This document shows positions 6,658 to 9,863 of a stretch of 9,863 nt of DNA, one piece after another (position 1 is the stretch's first letter; each line of letters opens with the position of its first letter). The notes under the pieces were generated by a model. That model saw nothing but the letters and a program-made list of their open reading frames with translations. It was not told where the DNA came from and made no database searches. The translations under genes were made by a program, and so were the position numbers. This stretch comes from Saprospiraceae bacterium (GTDB lineage: Bacteria > Bacteroidota > Bacteroidia > Chitinophagales > Saprospiraceae). The stretch spans positions 1 to 9,863 of the forward strand of contig JAJCYJ010000967.1 in the NCBI GenBank assembly GCA_029262975.1. The letters run 5' to 3'.

Positions 6658-6721
6658 AAGGGGTGAATGGCCTGTAATATGCATTATGGGTGAAGTTTAA
6701 GATCAATATCTTTAAAACAAT
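6658..6721. repeat. Long repeat, copy 2 (partner at 1301-1364)
   Basis: 60 of 64 positions match 1301-1364 without gaps by hand alignment, in the same orientation. The flanking GTGCACTCAGTC block (6569-6580) is also shared. Similarity ends at 6721, giving a well-defined right boundary in both copies. Confidence 0.85.
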
Positions 6722-7056
6722 ACTTATAAATAAGGATATTTATCAATATTACTTAGAAGGATGAATATTTATCCAGAAGATGAATAACTTTACTACCCTG
6801 AGATTACTTAAGCAAGTAAGCGATAGGAACTAATCCTAAAACATAGGAATGGATAAATCTTGAAATCGCGTGACCCAAATAAGCGATTATAAACGGTTAT
6901 AATCGTTTGTAGCCGTTTGTAATCATCTACGATAGGATGTTTAATGGGGATATTGAAAATGAGGGAAAAAGTTAGGCGGTAAAAAAGCGCCAGATGCATA
7001 TTGAATTGTTGCGTATGTAACATAGTTAAGCTTCATTGATCTAATAAATTGGCCTG
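6722..7056. other. AT-rich leader upstream of the SIR2 gene
   Basis: About 335 bp with no supported gene on either strand. It contains an imperfect 16-bp palindrome at 6759-6774 (GGATGAATATTTATCC, one mismatched pair) and a cluster of inverted and direct repeats at 6884-6921. No good TTG/TAnnTTTG promoter pair was found, so the promoter of the SIR2 gene is not located. Confidence 0.5.
6884..6921. promoter_or_regulatory. Possible operator: palindrome plus direct repeats before the SIR2 gene
   Basis: CGATTATAA, 4 bp, then its exact reverse complement TTATAATCG (6884-6905). The right arm runs into two direct copies of CGTTTGTA at 6904-6911 and 6914-6921, 10 bp apart, so they lie on the same face of the helix. 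This looks like a protein-binding site. The nearest downstream gene is the SIR2-domain gene, 135 bp away. Confidence 0.42.
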
Positions 7057-9642
7057 ATGAATCAACTTTTACAGAATATAGAATTGGGAGATATTGGTAA
7101 CCTCCTTGATGCAATAGCAAATAATTCTGCAATTATCTACGTTGGGGCAGGTGCTTCTTACGATTCATCCATGCCATTGTGGGGTACATTCCTTCAAGAT
7201 TTACTTAAGGAGTATCAGCATACCGTCTTTTCTGATGAGCAGTATAATTATATACGAAGAAAACTTGATTTTCAAGATTACGTTACATGTGCTCAGTATA
7301 TGCAGAGACATGAGAAAGATGCTAAAATTCTTAAATACATAAGTAAAATCTATGGGCGTAAGAATGCAAAACCCACAGCAATACATCAGGCGATAGCTCG
7401 GATTCCATTTAAAATGGCAATTACCACTAACTATGACAGTCTGCTTGAAAAGGCGTATGGTATTTCAACAAGTCCTTTGACATGGAAAAATTCCAGTGCA
7501 TTGTATTCTCACCTTAAGAGTGATAATTTTATTATACTCAAGACGCACGGAGATGCTCATTTAGAAGATGCTATTCTCAGCAAGAGGGATTACAGAAAGA
7601 TCATTTACGAGAATGCCGAATTAAACGCATGCATAAGTCATTTACTAATGTTTAATACTTTTTTATTCGTAGGAAGCTCAATTACTGATCCCGATTTAAT
7701 CTCACTTATGGACAATTTAAAAAGCATCCATAAAGAGGGTTTTGGACCTCACTATGCAATCGTGATAGGAGATGAAAGTGCATCAGTACATGTGGATTTT
7801 CTTAGAGATAGTTATAATATAGAAACAATAAAGTGTTTAAAACCGAATATTGAATCAGACAATTGGAAAACGGAAGCAGTTGTTTCCACATTAACAAACA
7901 TATCGGGTCGTGTTTCTTCCAAAAATTTGGTTGATACGAAAATAACGATGGTCAAATCCCCCACATTTTTTCTCAAGGATGCCTGTTTAGATATTATAAA
8001 GGAATTAGTCCTGGCTACGGGATCTATGGGAGGTTATATTGCATACACTTCTGACCTTAACCGTCACGAACTAAGGGAAGTTTGTAAATTCCAACAGGCT
8101 GGCGACCGAGCGCTGGATCTTGGAAACTATGATGAAGATCACACTGACTTTACTGGCAAATTGGTAGTGATAAATTCATTTATAGGACAATTCTTTCTAC
8201 TTGAAGAAGATTTTCCGCAGTATGCCTATGATGGTAATGTCGGAACACATTCGAGTGATCAAGACTCTGCGGAATTCCCCCTTTTTCTTAATAGCTATAA
8301 AGCTGAATTTTCTAAATGTAAAAGTGTCCTGGCTTATCAAATACGAGCAGATGGACAGAGGATAGGTGTACTAGTACTTGAGTCTAGTCATGTTGATGCA
8401 TATACAGCTGGACATCTCGTGGCTGCAAAGAAATCGAGTATTGCAGCGGCGGCTACGTATGTTGAGTATAAGCATCGGCAATCTCTAACCAATTCAATTG
8501 AGCCTTTCCTTGCCAAGATGAGCGAATTCTGCAAGCTAATGAATTTGAGTCGTGAGCTTGCTCGGTTGGAATTGCAATACCTATTGTACAAGATTGATCA
8601 TCTTGATGGAATCATAGAGGCTTTTCATGATATTGCTAACTTAACTCCTCGTAGATTCTATTATAAATTTAATGATCCCAGCTTAGTTACTTCAGCTTTA
8701 AAAAAGCAAAAAAGACTCTTAGATAATACCAATGACAAAGAGCCGAAATATCTAGCACAAAATGGAGTGAAGTATTTTAATATTTCTGGACCAGTTGCCG
8801 CAATACCAATTAAGGTCAATGGTAATATTTCTTCGATTCTAGTTATTTGGTCTCAAAAGGACAATATTCTAATTAAGCCCGCCTTGAATGAAATTTCAAT
8901 ACGAGCCCACCTAATAACAAATTCGGTTGATAGGGATACAGAACAACAATTCAAGAAGAGAATATCATATTTATTCTTGAAAGAATTGAATAAAGCCCTT
9001 GGTCCAAAAGTATGGACTACAAAACATCTTTTTGACAAAGACTTCAGAAATAAAAGAATTGATCGGATTTTTGAATTACTCACTGGAGACTTTTGCAAGA
9101 TTGGAAGAATCAGACTTTGGCAACTTCATGAGGATAATTCTGGAGAATATTTTTGCTGTACACAATCTCTAAGTTCTGAGAGAGCGAAATATCCAAATAC
9201 TGATAGTGAAAATCACTATGTTGGAATAAGAACCATTGCTTCCGATCCCTATGTTAGTCACCTAAAGGCCGTATCCTCAACAAAGCCCTTTACGATGTAT
9301 TATGACATGTCAATTATGGGCATTATAGACCATAACACCAAAGTTCTAAATAAGGATCCCGAGGGTAGTTGGCTCGTTTGTCCAATAGTTCATCGAGGAA
9401 GATTACTCGGCCATATCTCAGCTGATAATCACATTCCAACCAAAAATAGAAGGGGTTATTCACCCAAGGAAGAAGTGCCTTCCAGACGAACTTCTGATTT
9501 TCAAAGATTGGCTTTGGACTTAGTGTCTGATATCTTTATAACACTCTTAAGATTTGAACAATTTGAGAAAAAATACAAGAGTGAAATTGCAACTATGGCG
9601 AAAAGAATTAAACTTCCTCTTTTTGGTAAGGCTAATAACTAA
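7057..9642 (+). CDS. SIR2-domain NADase fused to GAF-like sensor modules; candidate anti-phage effector
   Basis: The first 285 residues are a SIR2-like domain: the NAD-binding loop IIYVGAGAS (Gly30-Ser34), ITTNYDSLL with Asn125 and Asp127, catalytic-type His164 in LKTHGD, and FVGSSITDPDL near 205-214. This is the divergent SIR2 class found in bacterial defence proteins, which usually hydrolyse NAD rather than deacetylate proteins; there are no zinc-binding cysteines. Residues 300-475 read as a GAF domain (DIIKELVLATGSMGGYIAYT, then VLAYQIRADGQRIGVLVLES). Residues about 500-625 look like a second, more diverged one (AAIPIKVNGNISSILVIWSQ), and 635-835 like a third with a characteristic ending (SWLVCPIVHRGRLLGHISAD). 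There is no signal peptide or transmembrane segment, so it is cytoplasmic. No partner gene is visible on either side within the window. Domain calls for residues 500-835 are by eye. A ligand-gated NAD-depleting effector is inferred. Confidence 0.8.
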   Translation: MNQLLQNIELGDIGNLLDAIANNSAIIYVGAGASYDSSMPLWGTFLQDLLKEYQHTVFSDEQYNYIRRKLDFQDYVTCAQYMQRHEKDAKILKYISKIYGRKNAKPTAIHQAIARIPFKMAITTNYDSLLEKAYGISTSPLTWKNSSALYSHLKSDNFIILKTHGDAHLEDAILSKRDYRKIIYENAELNACISHLLMFNTFLFVGSSITDPDLISLMDNLKSIHKEGFGPHYAIVIGDESASVHVDFLRDSYNIETIKCLKPNIESDNWKTEAVVSTLTNISGRVSSKNLVDTKITMVKSPTFFLKDACLDIIKELVLATGSMGGYIAYTSDLNRHELREVCKFQQAGDRALDLGNYDEDHTDFTGKLVVINSFIGQFFLLEEDFPQYAYDGNVGTHSSDQDSAEFPLFLNSYKAEFSKCKSVLAYQIRADGQRIGVLVLESSHVDAYTAGHLVAAKKSSIAAAATYVEYKHRQSLTNSIEPFLAKMSEFCKLMNLSRELARLELQYLLYKIDHLDGIIEAFHDIANLTPRRFYYKFNDPSLVTSALKKQKRLLDNTNDKEPKYLAQNGVKYFNISGPVAAIPIKVNGNISSILVIWSQKDNILIKPALNEISIRAHLITNSVDRDTEQQFKKRISYLFLKELNKALGPKVWTTKHLFDKDFRNKRIDRIFELLTGDFCKIGRIRLWQLHEDNSGEYFCCTQSLSSERAKYPNTDSENHYVGIRTIASDPYVSHLKAVSSTKPFTMYYDMSIMGIIDHNTKVLNKDPEGSWLVCPIVHRGRLLGHISADNHIPTKNRRGYSPKEEVPSRRTSDFQRLALDLVSDIFITLLRFEQFEKKYKSEIATMAKRIKLPLFGKANN

Positions 9643-9863
9643 GTCTATAGATAGGCCCATGGTTAGTAAGTGTTTATGGGTTTTAGGTAGAAAAAAACTC
9701 GAATATACATATATACAGATTAGAACGAAGCTTAATAGGCGGTGATGTTGCCAGCCTCGCATTCGCATCGCCCTTCACATACCGCCGAGCCGTTGAACAA
9801 AAAAAGGTAGCTTGTTCATAACACAAGACCTACGATTGACACCATAGTTTTAGAAGAGTATCT
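9643..9863. other. Gene-free right edge with possible hairpins
   Basis: No gene is supported. GGCGGT at 9738-9743 pairs with ACCGCC at 9781-9786 around a GC-richer 37-base interior that also contains GATG/CATC complementarity. TGAACAA at 9794-9800 pairs with TTGTTCA at 9812-9818. Either could end the SIR2 transcript, or they could belong to another dispersed repeat. A weak CCCAT/ATGGG pairing lies at 9657-9682. Confidence 0.4.

Noticed and set aside
6364..6666. A 100-codon open frame across the second repeat block
   Set aside because: It is made of the repeat copies, the tandem duplication and hairpins; its protein has no recognisable features.
6808..7132. Reverse-strand open frames upstream of the SIR2 gene as a possible antitoxin or partner
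   Set aside because: One overlaps the SIR2 start and both lack family features; they are short enough to arise by chance.
9731..9799. Possible integron attC-like site, with GTTGAAC fitting the GTTRRRY core
   Set aside because: No complementary RYYYAAC box lies at the left end (GCTTAAT does not pair with it) and no integron integrase is seen.

Overview
The window looks like a chromosomal piece of a Bacteroidota bacterium, most likely Sphingobacteriaceae (Pedobacter-like). This rests on the AT-rich composition, a Bacteroidota-type promoter (TTG, 20 bp, TAnnTTTG) before the toxin-antitoxin pair, the absence of clear Shine-Dalgarno sequences, a GH43 polysaccharide-degrading enzyme, and a LytS/LytTR-type two-component pair. 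The genus is inferred from general resemblance, not from a marker gene. All genes called are on the + strand.

Layout. 1-941: the 3' part of a GH43 glycoside hydrolase. 942-1648: a gene-free stretch of short degenerate repeats and hairpins. 1649-1903: a decayed immunity-protein-like gene with two in-frame stops. 1943-2526: a hicA-hicB toxin-antitoxin operon with a palindromic operator overlapping its promoter and almost no leader. 2527-2850: gene-free. 2851-4693: a histidine kinase and LytTR response regulator overlapping by 20 bp. 4803-6287: a stand-alone membrane protein related to apolipoprotein N-acyltransferase. 6288-6721: a second repeat block carrying the same two repeat types as the first, in the same order. 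6722-7056: an AT-rich leader with palindromes and short direct repeats. 7057-9642: an 861-residue SIR2-domain protein with a long C-terminal region that reads as two to three GAF-like sensor modules. 9643-9863: gene-free, with two possible hairpins.

The part most likely to be new is the SIR2 protein. It keeps the NAD-binding and catalytic motifs of SIR2 NADases used in anti-phage defence, but carries GAF-like modules instead of the SLOG, APAZ, STAND or HerA partners of described systems. A single-gene abortive-infection system, with GAF modules sensing a small ligand and the SIR2 domain depleting NAD, is a reasonable hypothesis and is not shown by sequence alone. The second unusual feature is the matching repeat blocks around 1.06-1.36 kb and 6.29-6.72 kb, which bracket an accessory segment (dead immunity gene, hicAB, two-component system, Lnt-like gene) next to the SIR2 gene. 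Together these suggest an accessory or defence-type region inserted beside an ordinary metabolic gene. No integrase, transposase, tRNA, rRNA or CRISPR array is visible.
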